A stretch of DNA of 64,000 nucleotides from Cordia subcordata (taxonomy: Eukaryota; Streptophyta; Magnoliopsida; Boraginales; Cordiaceae), in contig JAPTOF010000016.1 in assembly GCA_028554755.1 (NCBI GenBank), positions 7,105,001-7,169,000 of the forward strand. The letters run 5' to 3'. The position numbers and the translations under genes were made by a program. Shown here piece by piece: positions 36,333-47,927 of this stretch. How positions within the stretch are numbered: the stretch's first letter is position 1; every line of letters starts with the position of its first letter. The notes below the pieces were generated by a model. It made no database searches, was not told the DNA's origin, and saw only the letters and a program-made list of their open reading frames with translations.

Positions 36333-38018
36333 CTATACCCTATCAACTTCTTGCTCATCCATGGTGTCCACAGAAGAAGTTGCTGCAGCACCCAATGTTT
36401 CTGGCAATAAAGTAACTAATGAACCCAAAGCCATTATCACAACCCCAAAAATCCCATATGCTAATAAGTTGTTATAATTCTCTGTGGCAGCAATCACAAA
36501 AGGACTTATTACACCACCAAGCACAACAGCTTGCCAAACTGTGGACACTGCTGAGCTCCTAAAGCTAGTTGGGAACAATTCTGATGTGTAAATTAATATC
36601 AAATCAAAAGCAGTGCAAGCACAGAAAAAAGATATCAACTCAAACCCAACTATTAAGCCCTTCCAATATTTGCCTAGCATGAAACACATCAAGCCACAAG
36701 AGCCACCAAAGATGCACAATGCTAGCATTGAAGAACACCTCCTCCATTTTGACACAGTGAACATGATCATCAAGCATGATGGTATCTCCAGTAGCGCATT
36801 AAACGCAGTGTCGAAATAGATATCGGAATCCAAGTTGCCGATCCCTAATGGCATGCCATAGTATGTAACTCCAATGCCAAAGCCAATAGCTAAAGCCAAG
36901 ATGAAATCTTGGAGGACCCTTTTTTTGTTTAGTAAAATCTTGATCAATGATTGATGGTTCTCAGCCTTCGACTTTTGCGCTTCATCTTCAAATACTTGTG
37001 AAAGATTCAAGGCTAATAAGTGCGTACAATCGACTCCTGCGAATGTGTTCAAAACCCCGAAAGCCTCTTTTTCGCGACCCCGGGCGAAAAGCCATCTTGG
37101 TGACTCATAAGCACAAAATTGGATCAACACGCAATAAACAATTCCGGGGATTGAAGTCAAGAGGTAAAGCGCCCGCCATGAGTAGTTTCTATTCAGATAA
37201 GCTACAATTGGCAAGGATAAGAAACCCAATGTAGAAGTCAAGAATCCTATAGTTCCCACTTGGCCTTGCCATTGTTTGCCAACGCTCTCGGTGGCTAACA
37301 CGAGCGCGGATGTTCCAATCGCTGCGCGGCCATATCCGCTTATGAATCTCAAGCCTGAGTAGATCCAGACGTTGTTCGAGAAGGCAGTTAAGAGTGAAGC
37401 CACAGACATGAGAAAACATGACAGAGATAGCATCTGCTTGCGCCCAAACGAATCTCCAATCTGGAAAAGAACTAGTCCACCAAGAAGGCAACCCATGAAG
37501 AAAGAAGACGCTGGCAGGCCTGTTTTTAAGCACAATAAACAAACAAGCTGATATGGTGTCTACAAATTTAAACTTTTAGATGAGATACTAAACACATGAG
37601 GGACTTAAACTTTTAGACGAAGTAGTAACTTATTACCTGTGATTATTGAACTCCCAGCGCATTGCAGAGACCATTCTGATACAACAGATGTGTATGCAGG
37701 CTTGTCCCAGCTCCATTCTGTAATTGGGATCTCACAGATGTTGGAATCTTGAGAGCATTTTGATGAAATCCCTTCTTCTTTACAGTGCCATGTTGGGTTT
37801 GCATCAGTGAAAATGGAGATGAATGTTTGTTGTGCATCAAAGAAGGTTGCGAGAGAAACAAGTATGACTTGCAACGCCTGAGGCCATCCAAAGCTTCGCA
37901 TGGAGGGTTCGATAAGCTCCTCAAGGGAAACATACTGATTAGGGTTTTGATGATTCCTCTCTGGCTCGTTGGTTGAGTCAAATTTGGAGAGCAAGGGAGT
38001 TGAAGAATCAGCCGCCAT
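36333..38018 (-). CDS. organic cation/carnitine transporter (OCT family, MFS), intact copy 2
   Basis: On the minus strand, exon 1 (38018-37637) and exon 2 (37519-36333) are joined by a 117-bp phase-1 intron at the same codon as in the plus-strand OCT gene, giving 522 residues. The ATG at 38018 opens MAADSSTPLL. The extracellular loop (WHCKEEGISSKC, then EWSWDKPAYTSVVSEWSLQC) precedes CAGSSIITG. The MFS loop motif is GDSFGRKQ and the C-terminus ends LLPETLGAAATSS plus an acidic tail. About twelve hydrophobic segments are visible. It is clearly diverged from the 17939 gene (for example PSMRSFGWPQALQVILVSLA in TM1), so the duplication is not recent. Both are predicted membrane carriers of organic cations or carnitine; the substrate is unknown. 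No frameshift or stop was seen. Confidence 0.9.
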
Positions 38019-38242
38019 TAATGGTGGTTCCCGAAGAGATTTTTCCCTATGAGTTTGATTGGGAGTTTAGAAGAGCCCTGATGAGAAAGATAATGTACGA
38101 GGAATTCTAAGTTGTGCTGCAAAAGATGGATTCTTAAAAAGTTGGCCTTCGGCGTTATTAAGTATATTCCTCAGAGAGTTTACTTTAAGGTGGATAGAAA
38201 TAAGGAGACTTTCTGAAGACTATGAGAAGGAAAAAAAATAGA

Positions 38243-38403
38243 AGACCCTTTGATGAAAAAGTCTTTCTTTTAACTATTTAAGACTTACAATACCTATATT
38301 TATAAAAAATTAATCTCAAAAAAAGTCTCCGAAGAAAAAGTCTTTTTTAATTATTTCAGATTTACTACGATATTTATATTTATCAAAAATTAATTTCAAG
38401 ACT
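38243..38403. repeat. imperfect tandem duplication, unit about 85 bp
   Basis: 'gaaaaagtcttt...taatWattt...Rattta' + 'YacRataYYtatatttat' + 'aaaaattaatYtcaa' occurs twice, about 38258-38320 and 38333-38400, with 'gactttYt/gtctcc' linkers. It lies 220-390 bp upstream of the OCT start codon on the minus strand, so it may be in or near the promoter. Confidence 0.6.
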
Positions 38404-38412
38404 TTTCAACCA

Positions 38413-38417
<5 letters not shown>

Positions 38418-38456
<39 letters not shown>
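38418..38456. repeat. (TA)n microsatellite and adjoining 41-bp direct repeat
   Basis: About 19 TA units. Immediately after it, 'gctagaatttgaatatacaaaaatgt', then 'ttcttggat' occurs twice in tandem up to about 38535. Confidence 0.9.
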
Positions 38457-40163
38457 CTAGAATTTGAATATACAAAAATGTTTTCTTGGATCATGTGCTA
38501 GAATTTGAATATACAAAAATGTGTTCTTGGATTAAGTGTGTAGTTCTAGTAATTCATTTCAATCTTTCAACTTGTATATATATGGAGATCTATAGTTTTA
38601 GTTGTCTTAAAAAAGAAAAAGATGGTGTGGACGAAAAGAGGAGATATTCTCAAATGCGGAAAAATGATCTAATAAATTCAGAAGCAAGAAATGAGTGAGC
38701 AGAAAAATACTTAATAAATATAACAATATCTATGCCTGCTCATCACTCTTCAATCAAATAATAGTGATCATTTTACCATTCTAGTCGGTATATTAGAGTA
38801 CTTTTGGAATAATATCTGTCAGTATTGGGACAAAATTAGCCAGTATTAGAACAATATCTGTCAATTTATAGTATTATAAGAGACTGTCAATATTGGAAGA
38901 ACGTTTGTGATCATTTTGTAGTATCACAAGTGATTTATACAAAACAATAAAATTGCTCTTTTGTTAGTTGTTTTTGTCGTCATCATCATCATCATCATCA
39001 TCATAATAAGCTAAATAATTATGAGAATAAAATTATCTTTGTATTACTTTATACATGTTATGTTTCTAAAGGATATTTTTAGTTATTTGGTAAGTTGTAA
39101 ATAACATTGATAAATAATATTATTGATAATAAAAACAATAACAGTGTTATTATTTGTATATGTATTATACTAATAGGAAATTTTTTTTTTTTGATAATGT
39201 TTGAAATGATATTTTTGTCATTTGACAAACAATAAAATTACTCATAAGTAACAAATAATATTGTTAATAATAATAGCAAGAACAATAACAACAACTAAGA
39301 ATGTTCTTTTATTATATAAACATAATGTTGTTGTGTTTTGAAATAGCATTTTATTTATTTGACAAATGAGTTCATTCTTACAAAGACAGAAATGCAACCC
39401 ATCCCGCATATTCTTTCGAAATAGGTAAATTCGAGGGAATTGAATTACCAAGAAAGTGAGATTTCAAATTCATCGACACAAGATATATCATATCAAGCAC
39501 AAGTATTGAAATAGTATAATCTGAGTCACATGAAACATCCACTCCATCACACCAGACTTTAACATACATAAATTATTATCGTATCAAAAAAGAAATAAAT
39601 TAAAGTATCACCCGAGTCACATAAAACATCCTTTTAATTAAATTAGCACTAGCCAGAAGATCAGTGTGGATACTGTTGGTCTTGTTTGGACTGGTTGTTA
39701 TAAATAGAGTGGGAACTGGTGTTTAGGAAGAAATCTTAATGTTTATTTGCCGTCTGGTTATAAAATTGTGCACAACAATCTCATTATGTCACATTGATCG
39801 TGACTGTAACGAAAGTCAACAACTCTTGTAATGGATATCTATTTGGTTATAGCATGTGGAAGTTATACTTAATTTGAAATTTAACAATCGAACCATATCT
39901 ATTGTATGATTTTTTTTCCATTTTTTTAATAGCATGTGGAAGTACTTAATTTGAAAATTAATACTATATATGTATGACTTCACCACGCTCATTCCCCTGA
40001 TCAAGGGCACCAAACACGCATTTAATTTACTAAGAGACTATAATCATAGGATTAGACCGTGTTATCCCATAATCTATCATTCTCAAAAATTGTCCTAATA
40101 TGAACGCGAGTTGTTCAAACAGGAGACCTCTATATATAGTGTGTGAAATTAGCATATTACACG

Positions 40164-40408
40164 CTCACTTGGACTAGTTTTTCTTTAAAAGTACTTTTTT
40201 CTCTAGCTTTTGGAGGAAAAAAAAAAGTGTTGTTTTGAGAAATTAAAATTTTGACTTTTAAAAAAAGTTGAAATTTAGTTTTTTTTTTTGAGTTTTAATT
40301 TTTTTAAAAAAATTCAATCCACATACTAATTGCATAAGAGATATGTTTTCTTTTAGAAAATGCTTCTCTTAATGAGAAAAAAATAGGGGAAAAAAATCCA
40401 AACAGGCT
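40164..40408. mobile_element. MITE of the 'GTTTGGATTGG' family
   Basis: CTCACTTGGACTAGTTTTTC at the left and 'aaaaaatccaaacaggc' at the right are diverged inverted ends. The interior has 'aaaagtactttt' and its inverse. Non-coding. Confidence 0.5.
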
Positions 40409-41404
40409 TTACATCCACCCACCCTCCAAGACATTGCATGGTCACATGCAACTTCTTTTTATAACTAAAAACAACGTTAAGACCGATTAAGTTGAATCAC
40501 TTTCAAAAGAAGTAATCGCCCTTCTTCTATCGTTCTCGAAAAACTTCAAGAGCAGGCGTGCAACCTGCTCTAGGCTATATTCTTAGTAAGCAATAACAAT
40601 GATTTTGCTCATCGAGAGATTAGTATCTCGTTACTCCTACGACTTTGGCTTCTGACTATTGCCACATTTGGTAGATCTTATCATAGAGGAGGTACCAAAA
40701 AATAGCACGATGTAATTTGCCTAAAGTGAGTTTTTTGCCACAAAACAAGGACAAAAAAGAACACGTTGAATGATTACATTTTTTGGAGCCATACAAAACA
40801 CAAGAAAAAAAAAAAAAGGGAAAAGAGAAGGATTTCAGTGCAAACACAACAGGGCACAACTAAAACAAGGGCCCAAGTCTAAAAAAGACATTACGATAAA
40901 TACAACCGTACACAACCTTGTAACAGAAAAGCCCAACAGTGACAGATAAACCAACACCCAACAATAGAGCCCCAAAGAAGAATCAATAACTGGGCCATGT
41001 GGCCCATAGCCCCCCAGATCCAATGCATCTAATGTCCACAGAGATCTGATTTCTGGTCTTTTCTTTTTTTTCCTTCTCCGGAGACTGCGCCAAGTTAATT
41101 GAGAATCATACTTAGGAATAAGACTCCTCGTACATCATCTCCCAATAGATGCTTGATCGAACCTGCAAGATCTTTAAAGATCGGACTGCCTAACCAATGA
41201 GTAAGCTCGAGTTTTTCAAGTTAGTTCGTATGTTTCTGGTCCTTTTTGTTAAAAAGTCCATGCAAAATTAAAACTAAACTTGGAAACTGGTTCCTTCATT
41301 AGTGAAAATTTGACATTATTGGTAGGATTAAAATTCTGATAGAGAATATTTTCGTAAAAATTTAAATGAAAAACACAAACTGTTGAATCTTTTTATCATG
41401 ATTA

Positions 41405-41588
41405 CATATTCGTCAAACTTCATTTGTATGACTCTAGAAGAGAAAACTATGCTTTTTTTGTAACGTATATTCGTCAAACTTCATTTGTATCACTCTAGAA
41501 GAGAAAACTATGCGTCTTTTGTAACGTATATTCGTCAAACTTCATTTGTATGACTCTAGAAGAGAAAAGTATGCTTCTTTTGTAACGT
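41405..41588. repeat. three tandem copies of a 61-bp unit
   Basis: The unit 'tattcgtcaaacttcatttg' + 'tatgactctagaagagaaaa' + 'ctatgcttcttttgtaacgt' is repeated three times with exact 61-bp spacing ('cgtcaaac' at 41411, 41472 and 41533) and about one to four differences per copy. Because the repeats are contiguous without spacers, this is a minisatellite and not a CRISPR. Confidence 0.9.
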
Positions 41589-42668
41589 TCTTATGACAAT
41601 TTTCTCGGTAGAAAAGTCTAACTCGTCTTTGACCTCCAATTTTCTTTTTTTTTTTTTCTGTCCAAAATAATTAATTCGAACATTTTTTAATTTATCATTC
41701 TTATTTATAAATTACTCATTTATCATATCATTAGTTAATATAAAACATTACAAAAATGCTCCATTTTACATTTTCATTAAGTTTTTTTTGCCGAAAACTT
41801 TTAATTATTAAATAATTCACAATATCTGCTTATAAATTATTCACTCATAATGTAACATCAACTGCTTTTCATATGATTAGACTTCCAAATTCCATTTTTT
41901 CTTTTTGTAAGAACTCAATTCAAATTAATGAACAACGGAAAGTACAAAATTCAGTTCACTGCATTAATGGAATATAAATCATTAAAAAAAATCTTATAAC
42001 AATTTAGAAAATATTAAAAAAAACCCAATCAATAATTAGTTTATCGCTTAAAAACTGGTAGGTCATCACTTCCCAGAATTGATGTGAACAAGTGACAACT
42101 CTTTTCATATAATTGTTTATTTATTCTGTTTCTTTCTTTTTTTTTGTTTTTTTGTTTTTTTGTTTTTTTTTTGGTTTTTTTTTTCTTTTTGGGTTGGGAA
42201 ATTAATGTCCACTCCACTAGCGTGAGGACCATCACTTAGTTGGATTTTCAATTAATGCAGTTTGACGGGAGTAATACAAAATCTTTCCTATTGGTGGAAC
42301 ATCAAGTGGGGCATGAATGCTTGAAATATTTTTTGTCAAACTTTCATCCATGGAAAATGAAGCATGGTTTTCATTAAAAGTAGGGTGAATGCACCGTATT
42401 TTCTGTGATTTGCCATAAATAAAAATTAATTCCTTATTCTTTTAAAATAGGTACTAGCCTATCATCATGTAAAGTATGTCATATCAAAAATAATTGTAGG
42501 TGATATACGTGCGCCTAATATGCGAAATTGACTACAAAACAAGTGTCATGTTTTTTTTGTAAAATATGCATTTTAGACCAAAATATCCCTTGAAATTTTT
42601 TTTTACCTACTCGAAAACCCATTGTGGAGCACTTGTTGGTAACACCACAAAACCAAACCAACATAATC

Positions 42669-42825
42669 TGTAACGATCCAGGCCCAGCTACTGGCCTGTC
42701 ACCACACTTGAGCCTAACCAATTGGCCCAAAATGCTTAAGCCGGTGATAACAATAGTAGTGAACCCAAATTATTATAAAGTGCACACAAATCTTACACAG
42801 AGTCGATGTGGGAAGGGGCGTTACA
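42669..42825 (-). repeat. 3' LTR of the gypsy element
   Basis: The 157-bp LTR has TGTAACG/CGTTACA ends. It contains a TATA-like 'ttataa' near its middle. It pairs with 47928-48084 without gaps. Confidence 0.9.
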
Positions 42826-42839
42826 AACTCCCTCCCTTA
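42826..42839 (-). promoter_or_regulatory. polypurine tract of the gypsy element
   Basis: The minus strand reads TAAGGGAGGGAGTT directly before the 3' LTR, in the position and composition of a plus-strand primer for reverse transcription. Confidence 0.75.
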
Positions 42840-43932
42840 AAGACGCGACGTCCTTGTCGCGGCCCAAACACAATAACAGAATCACAGCCCAGAACCCCAG
42901 GCAGCGTGGAATCTACCCAAAGCCTGCTCTGATACCATAAACCTTTATTGGGCGTAACGCGTCGCGCTCTAGAAAGGAACGACCTTTTCGAATGCTCAAG
43001 GCGCTAACTTTCAATATAATAAAATGAAGAATCAAGCAACTGACAATAGTCAATGTGAGATATCAAACTTCCAAATAAGAAAATAAGAGATTTCAATCTA
43101 CTTCTAAGTAACAAGTTTTATCCTAAAAAAAAAAAGCAATGCAATTACAACAATTTGTTCGAAAGCAAATAAAGTAAAAACTGTTTGACATCGCCCAAAC
43201 AAGGGGCCTTATTAATAATCTACTCTAAAAGTTCCAAATAGCTGTGTCCCAAGTCTACTCCTCTTTCTCTGTAGTACGACAAGGAAAACAAAATTCTCAA
43301 AAACACGTAGAAACTAATGAGAATAATCTCAGTAAGAGGATCCTCACAAAAATAAAACGATTATCTGTAAGACAGGCAAAAGTCAAATGACACCTAAAAC
43401 TAGTTACCAATAATTACCAATTAACACAAATTCGCAATGACAGAACTACACAACTAGCGTGTCACAATTTCTTTATGAATAAATGTAGAGAATAACAAAT
43501 TGAAGACCAAAGTCACATATTCAATAAGGTGGCAGTGGCTACAGACGGGTAGCACCGTTCTGACATAGTGTGATTTGATAAGCTCAAACCACCAAAAGCC
43601 CAAGAGGAATTCCAATCTTATGATAGTGCACTATTCCGATGTTATCGGTGTTTAACCCCCACCAACAGGGTCCTGAGTTTGCAGCCATTCTGATATATTC
43701 TGGATTTCACAATTTTTCAAAAAGAAATACTGAAAATCATAGGTCATGCAATATTTAATCTTTCTTGCTAAAATTGCTATAACATTTAATTTAATAAAAT
43801 CATAAGAAAGAAATCATTTTAAAATCTTATTTTGAAACTATAATTACGAAGAAAAAGTACAAAAGAAAGGAGCACAAAACAAATCACAAGTCATTTTTTT
43901 TTAAAAATCACTGTTTTACACTGTATATGAAC

Positions 43933-43971
43933 AATGTCATGTCACTGTTCATGAAACAGTGACATGACATT
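43933..43971. repeat. perfect 17-bp-arm hairpin
   Basis: AATGTCATGTCACTGTT, loop CATGA, then its exact inverse. The surrounding 250 bp repeats 'cactgttcatga' several times. It is part of the LTR-like block. Confidence 0.85.
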
Positions 43972-44454
43972 ATACTTATTATTTTTTTTTAAAAATTCAT
44001 GACATTGCATCAACAATTCATGATACTAAATGTTTTTCCCCCTTTTTCATACACAACTAACAACAAGCAAATCACAAATTAAATTTTTTAATATCACTAT
44101 TCATGAATAGTGCTCGCGCCACTGTTCATGATACTTTTTTTTCTTTTGTCTATTATTATCATCAATAAATTTAAAGGTTCACATGATCCTAGCATTACAA
44201 AGAGACACGAAGAAAAACAGAAGAAAAACAAAATTAAAAGACTAAATAAATTAAAGTAAGGATTAACCACTTACATCATTTTGATCCTTTTGTGAAAACC
44301 TCTGTTAATCAAAAACCTCATACTAGAAAGCAAACTCACAACCTAACCCTAGGTGTTCATTTCTACAGAGTGTATAAAAGTTTTCCTTATATTAGGTCAA
44401 TATTTTATTTTATTTTATTTTTAATAAGAAACCTATTCTAGGTAGGTCTCCTTC

Positions 44455-44455
<1 letters not shown>

Positions 44456-44514
<59 letters not shown>
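44456..44514. repeat. (ATT)n microsatellite
   Basis: About 19 uninterrupted TTA/ATT units inside the LTR-like block. Confidence 0.95.
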
Positions 44515-44802
44515 TTCTAAGCCTAACTTAAAAAATATCGGGACTTTACAGCCTTCCCTTCTAAAAAAAAGTTTCGTCCTCGAAACTACCTACCTCAATC
44601 TTGGAAGAGATATGCATACTTTTCCCGAGTGTCAGCTTCTAATGCCACGTGGCCTCTCTCTCTGTTCAACCTTTCCATTGGATCTTAACGTAGGGAATAA
44701 TCCTTCTCCTAAACCTCAAACTTTCATCATCATGAATTAAAGATAAGAATTCTTGCCACTATCTATTTCCTTCCGAATACTTTCCAAATACGGGTCTCAT
44801 TG

Positions 44803-46050
44803 TTATGCTGCCTTAATTCTTTCCACTAATATGGGTTGCACAATAACATTTGCCAATAAAGACCCCTCAGATTTTTTAAAAACTTCAATCCTCATTCTAT
44901 CAAATTCCTCAATCAACTCCTTTTGTGAAGTAATCAACGCAGCCATCCCACCATGTGATCTTCTACTAAGAGCGTTTGCCACTTTGTTAGCCTTACCAGG
45001 ATGGTATTGAATTTTCATATCATAATCCTTTATTAACTCTAACCATCGCTGTTGCCTTAAGTGCAACTCTTTTTGTGTAAAAAGATACCTTAAACTTTGA
45101 TGATCCAAAAACCACTGCTGCCAATTCCAAATCATGTGTGGGATAATTTTGTTCATAACTTTTTAACTGTCTTGATGCATTTGCGATGACCTTATCGTGT
45201 TGCATTAGAACACATCCCAACCCATTATGTGATGCATTACTGTAAATAATAAAACCATCCGTACCATTGGGTAATGTCAGTATCGGTGCCGATACTAAAC
45301 GATGCTTTAATTCCTGAAAAGCCTTTTCACATTCAGGAGTCCATGCAAACTTTACTCCTTTGTGCATAAGACGGGTCAATGGAGTGGCAATACGAGAAAA
45401 ACTATCCACAAACTTATTATAGTAGCTTGTCAAACCCAAGAAACTTCGTACTTCTATTAAGGTAGTGGGTGTAGGCCAACTAGTCACAGCTTCGATCTTT
45501 TGGGGGTCCACAAACACACCCTTCTTTGAAATTACATGCCCTAAAAAGGCCACCTTTGTTAGTCAGAACTTGTATTTTTTTGAGTTTTGCATAAAGTTCT
45601 TTCTCTCTCAAAAGTTGCAACACCATCCTCAAATGGGTCTCATGCTCCTTCTAGTTTTTTTTTAGTATACAAGTATATCATCAATGAACACAATCACAAA
45701 TTGATCTAAAAAAGGCTTGAACACTCGATTTATTAAGTCCATAAACGCTGCTGGTGCATTCGTCAACCCAAATGACATTACCACGAATTCGTAGTGACCA
45801 TATCTCATTCTGAATGCTGTCTTTGGAATGTCTTCTACCTTGATCCTTAATTAATGATAGTCTGACCTTCTATTTTTTAGAACACCTTGGCTCTTTGCAA
45901 TTGATCGAACAGGTCATCGATTCTCGGAAGAGGATATTTGTTCTTGATGGTTACCTTATTCAACTCTCGATAATCAATGCACAAACGCATACTTCCATCC
46001 TTTTTCTTTACAAAAAGTACAGGGGCACCCCATGGTGATACACTATGGCG
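44803..46050 (-). pseudogene. gypsy reverse transcriptase and RNase H, frameshifted
   Basis: The minus-strand reading gives [20 protein letters not shown] followed by [20 protein letters not shown] (RT block 1-2, about 45910-46040). After a heavily damaged segment where the catalytic YxDD box should be, it gives [20 protein letters not shown] (RT C-terminal/thumb), then [20 protein letters not shown] and the RNase H end [20 protein letters not shown] and [16 protein letters not shown]. At least three frame changes and several stops are present. The normal continuation into integrase (HHCC, DDE) is absent. Confidence 0.9.
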
Positions 46051-46053
46051 AAT

Positions 46054-46722
46054 TTACCCCTTTTCTAGCAACTCTCCTAATTGTACCTTTAACTCTGCAG
46101 GTGCCATCCGATATGAAGCCTTTGAAATAGGTGCGGTCTTAGGAACTAAGTCGATCTCAAACTCAATTTCTCTATTTGGAGGAAGCCCTGGGATGTCCTC
46201 AGGAGATACGTCTGGAAACTCACATACCACAGGGATGTCTTCTAGCTTAGGTTTTTCTAACGATAGGGCCACGATACATGCTAGATATACAACACAACCC
46301 TTAGCTAACATTTTCTGAGCCTTACATGCAGACACCATCTTAGGCATTTGCTGTACCCTCCCAACAAATACAAACTCATCTTCATTAGGGACACGAAATA
46401 TCACACGTTTCTTGAAACAATCTATGTGGCCATGATATGCAGCTAACCAGTCCATCCCAAAGATTACATCAAAATCCTTCATTTCTAATTCAATTAAATC
46501 AATGAGCAATTCATGGTTCTCAATTTGGACTATGCATCCTTTATACACTACATTAGTTATAGCAGGCGTTCCTACTGGAGTCTCGACACATAATTCAGAA
46601 TCAAGCAGTGCAGGTGTTATGCTAAGTAAAGTTGCAAAACATGGGGCCACAAAAGAGTAGTTTGAACTAGAATCAATAAGGACATGGGCATATGCTGAAC
46701 CAATATAAAGAGTACCTGACAC
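46054..46722 (-). pseudogene. gypsy aspartic protease segment
   Basis: A 222-codon open frame on the minus strand. The retropepsin-like start is YAHVLIDSSSNYSFVAP, where the catalytic motif is usually DTGA/DSGA; here the small residue after Asp-Ser is Ser, so activity is doubtful. It continues with VILFG-type FDVIFGMDWLAAYHGHIDC, then a linker ending PGLPPNREIEFEIDLVP that leads into RT. A stop separates it from the RT start, and another separates it from gag. Confidence 0.85.
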
Positions 46723-46759
46723 TACATCCTCAGAAGCTTAAGCATCACCATGGGTAAGT

Positions 46760-47814
46760 CTGTAAAGTCGGTTACGATTCTGTGACTACTTTCCATCATC
46801 CTTTTGTCCTCTTTTCTTGACATCATTTGCAAACTTAGGGCAATCCTTGATAAGGTGATCTCTTCCTCCACAACGAAAACAAGAACCAATTGTCCATCAA
46901 CACTGTTCAACAAGATGACCACCTCCGCATCTAGAACACTTAACCTCATTCTTTATTCCCTAATTAGTAGCTTGTTGTTTCTTAGATGGCCCTTCTTTTG
47001 TATGACTAGAACTACCCTCATCCTTTCTCTTGTTGCTAAAATGAGGTTTTTGTATCGAATTTAATTCTTGTTCCACTAGAATAGCTGCCTCAATGACTTC
47101 CTTTAGAGTATTATGTAGACGAGACACAACATGGAGACGAATCTCAACCTTGAACCCTCTCTCGAACTTTCTAGCTTTCTCGTACTCATTAGGAATTGTG
47201 TATAGAGCAAAACGGGATAGTTCCACAAATTTCTTCTTGTACTGTGCTACAGTCATGTCCCTTTGTATCAAATTTGCAAACTCAGCTACCTTCATGTTAC
47301 GATAGGCTGGTGGATAAAATTCAGCCTCAAACATCTCTCGAAACCCAGCCTAATCTGGTAGCTCTTCATTCAATTCTTCAAGTTTCATATTCCACCACTC
47401 CAATGCTGTATCCTGTAGCAAGTAAGTGCTAAACCAAACCTTCCGGTCCTCACTAAGTCTCAGAGTACGAAACTTCCCGTCCATATTAGTCAACCACCTT
47501 CTGGCCTTTTGGGGGTCTTCTTCTTCTTGAAAATGTGGTGGTTTCATGTTCATGAACTTCTCCAGCGCGGTTTGCTCATCAAGCTCATTCCTAGGTTCAT
47601 GGCGAATCTTTTGGGCCAAACGTTGATAAATGCCTTCTGCTATTCCATCGAGTTCTTCCTCGTTGTCTTCCCTTTCTTCATGAGCAAACGGTTGTCTGGC
47701 CAAGTTAGCTATCGGAATGTTCTCATTGTCTTCCACAGGTAGAGGCGGTTGACTTGTACTAGCAATACTCTTCTTCTTAGGTGCCATTAGTTTCTCTATA
47801 CAACCATCACACAA
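46760..47814 (-). pseudogene. gypsy gag with zinc-knuckle remnants, broken by stops
   Basis: Starting near MAPKKKSIAS (about 47784; an in-frame ATG lies 30 bases earlier at 47814), the frame encodes a gag capsid-like region: FMNMKPPHFQEEEDPQKARR, then WLTNMDGKFRTLRLSEDRKV. A stop follows ELPD near 47350, where related elements continue with W. The frame resumes FREMFEAEFYPPAYRNMKVA and QYKKKFVELSRFA, ending in a basic tail KRKDEGSSSHTKEGPSKK. CSRCGGGHLVEQC and CFRCGGRDHLIKDC knuckles lie downstream beyond further stops. Confidence 0.85.
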
Positions 47815-47909
47815 TCGAAAAGCAAACTATCATAGGAATAATGCTTGATGAAATTTTTAAGCGAAATAGGGAGCTACCAAACCCAACTTAAGTCCCTTAG
47901 TGATTATAA

Positions 47910-47925
47910 CCTGGCTCTGATACCA
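47910..47925 (-). promoter_or_regulatory. primer-binding site of the gypsy element (initiator Met-tRNA)
   Basis: The minus strand reads TGGTATCAGAGCCAGG two bases inside the 5' LTR. TGGTATCAGAGC complements the 3' end of plant initiator tRNA-Met. Confidence 0.9.
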
Positions 47926-47927
47926 CC

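Larger units (their letters stand above)
38541..42382. other. gene-free stretch between OCT copy 2 and the nested transposon
   Basis: No gene is supported. It contains a (CAT)n tract (about 38979-39003), an inverted-repeat element (40164-40408) and a 61-bp triple repeat (41405-41588). The segment 40650-41200 is less AT-rich. Its minus strand shows a weak LINE-tail-like reading (LHRAIFWYLLYDKIYQMW) near 40660-40720, but no RT was found upstream, so it is only a possible LINE relic. Confidence 0.45.
42938..44550 (-). repeat. LTR-like block inside the gypsy element, between a polypurine tract and a second primer site
   Basis: On the minus strand the block starts TGTAAAGTCCCG, directly after a purine run AGAAGGGAAGGC (44551-44562), the layout of a 3' LTR. 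At its other end comes TGGTATCAGAGCAGGCT (42921-42937), a good initiator Met-tRNA primer site, the layout of a 5' LTR. It holds 'gaggatcctcttactgag', a phrase I associate with gypsy LTRs, plus a 17-bp hairpin and an (ATT)n tract. Its sequence is unrelated to the 157-bp outer LTRs. It may be an LTR of a second gypsy family. The last bases are TTTA where CA is expected, so the call is tentative. Confidence 0.45.

Noticed and set aside
40650..41040. Possible LINE 3' tail on the minus strand
   Set aside because: Only a weak tail-like string is seen and no RT motif upstream, so it was not annotated as an element.
41405..41588. Regular repeats considered as a CRISPR array
   Set aside because: The 61-bp units are contiguous with no unique spacers and the genome is eukaryotic.
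45977..47742. Several plus-strand frames across the gypsy element
   Set aside because: All are antisense shadows of gag, protease and RT on the minus strand.
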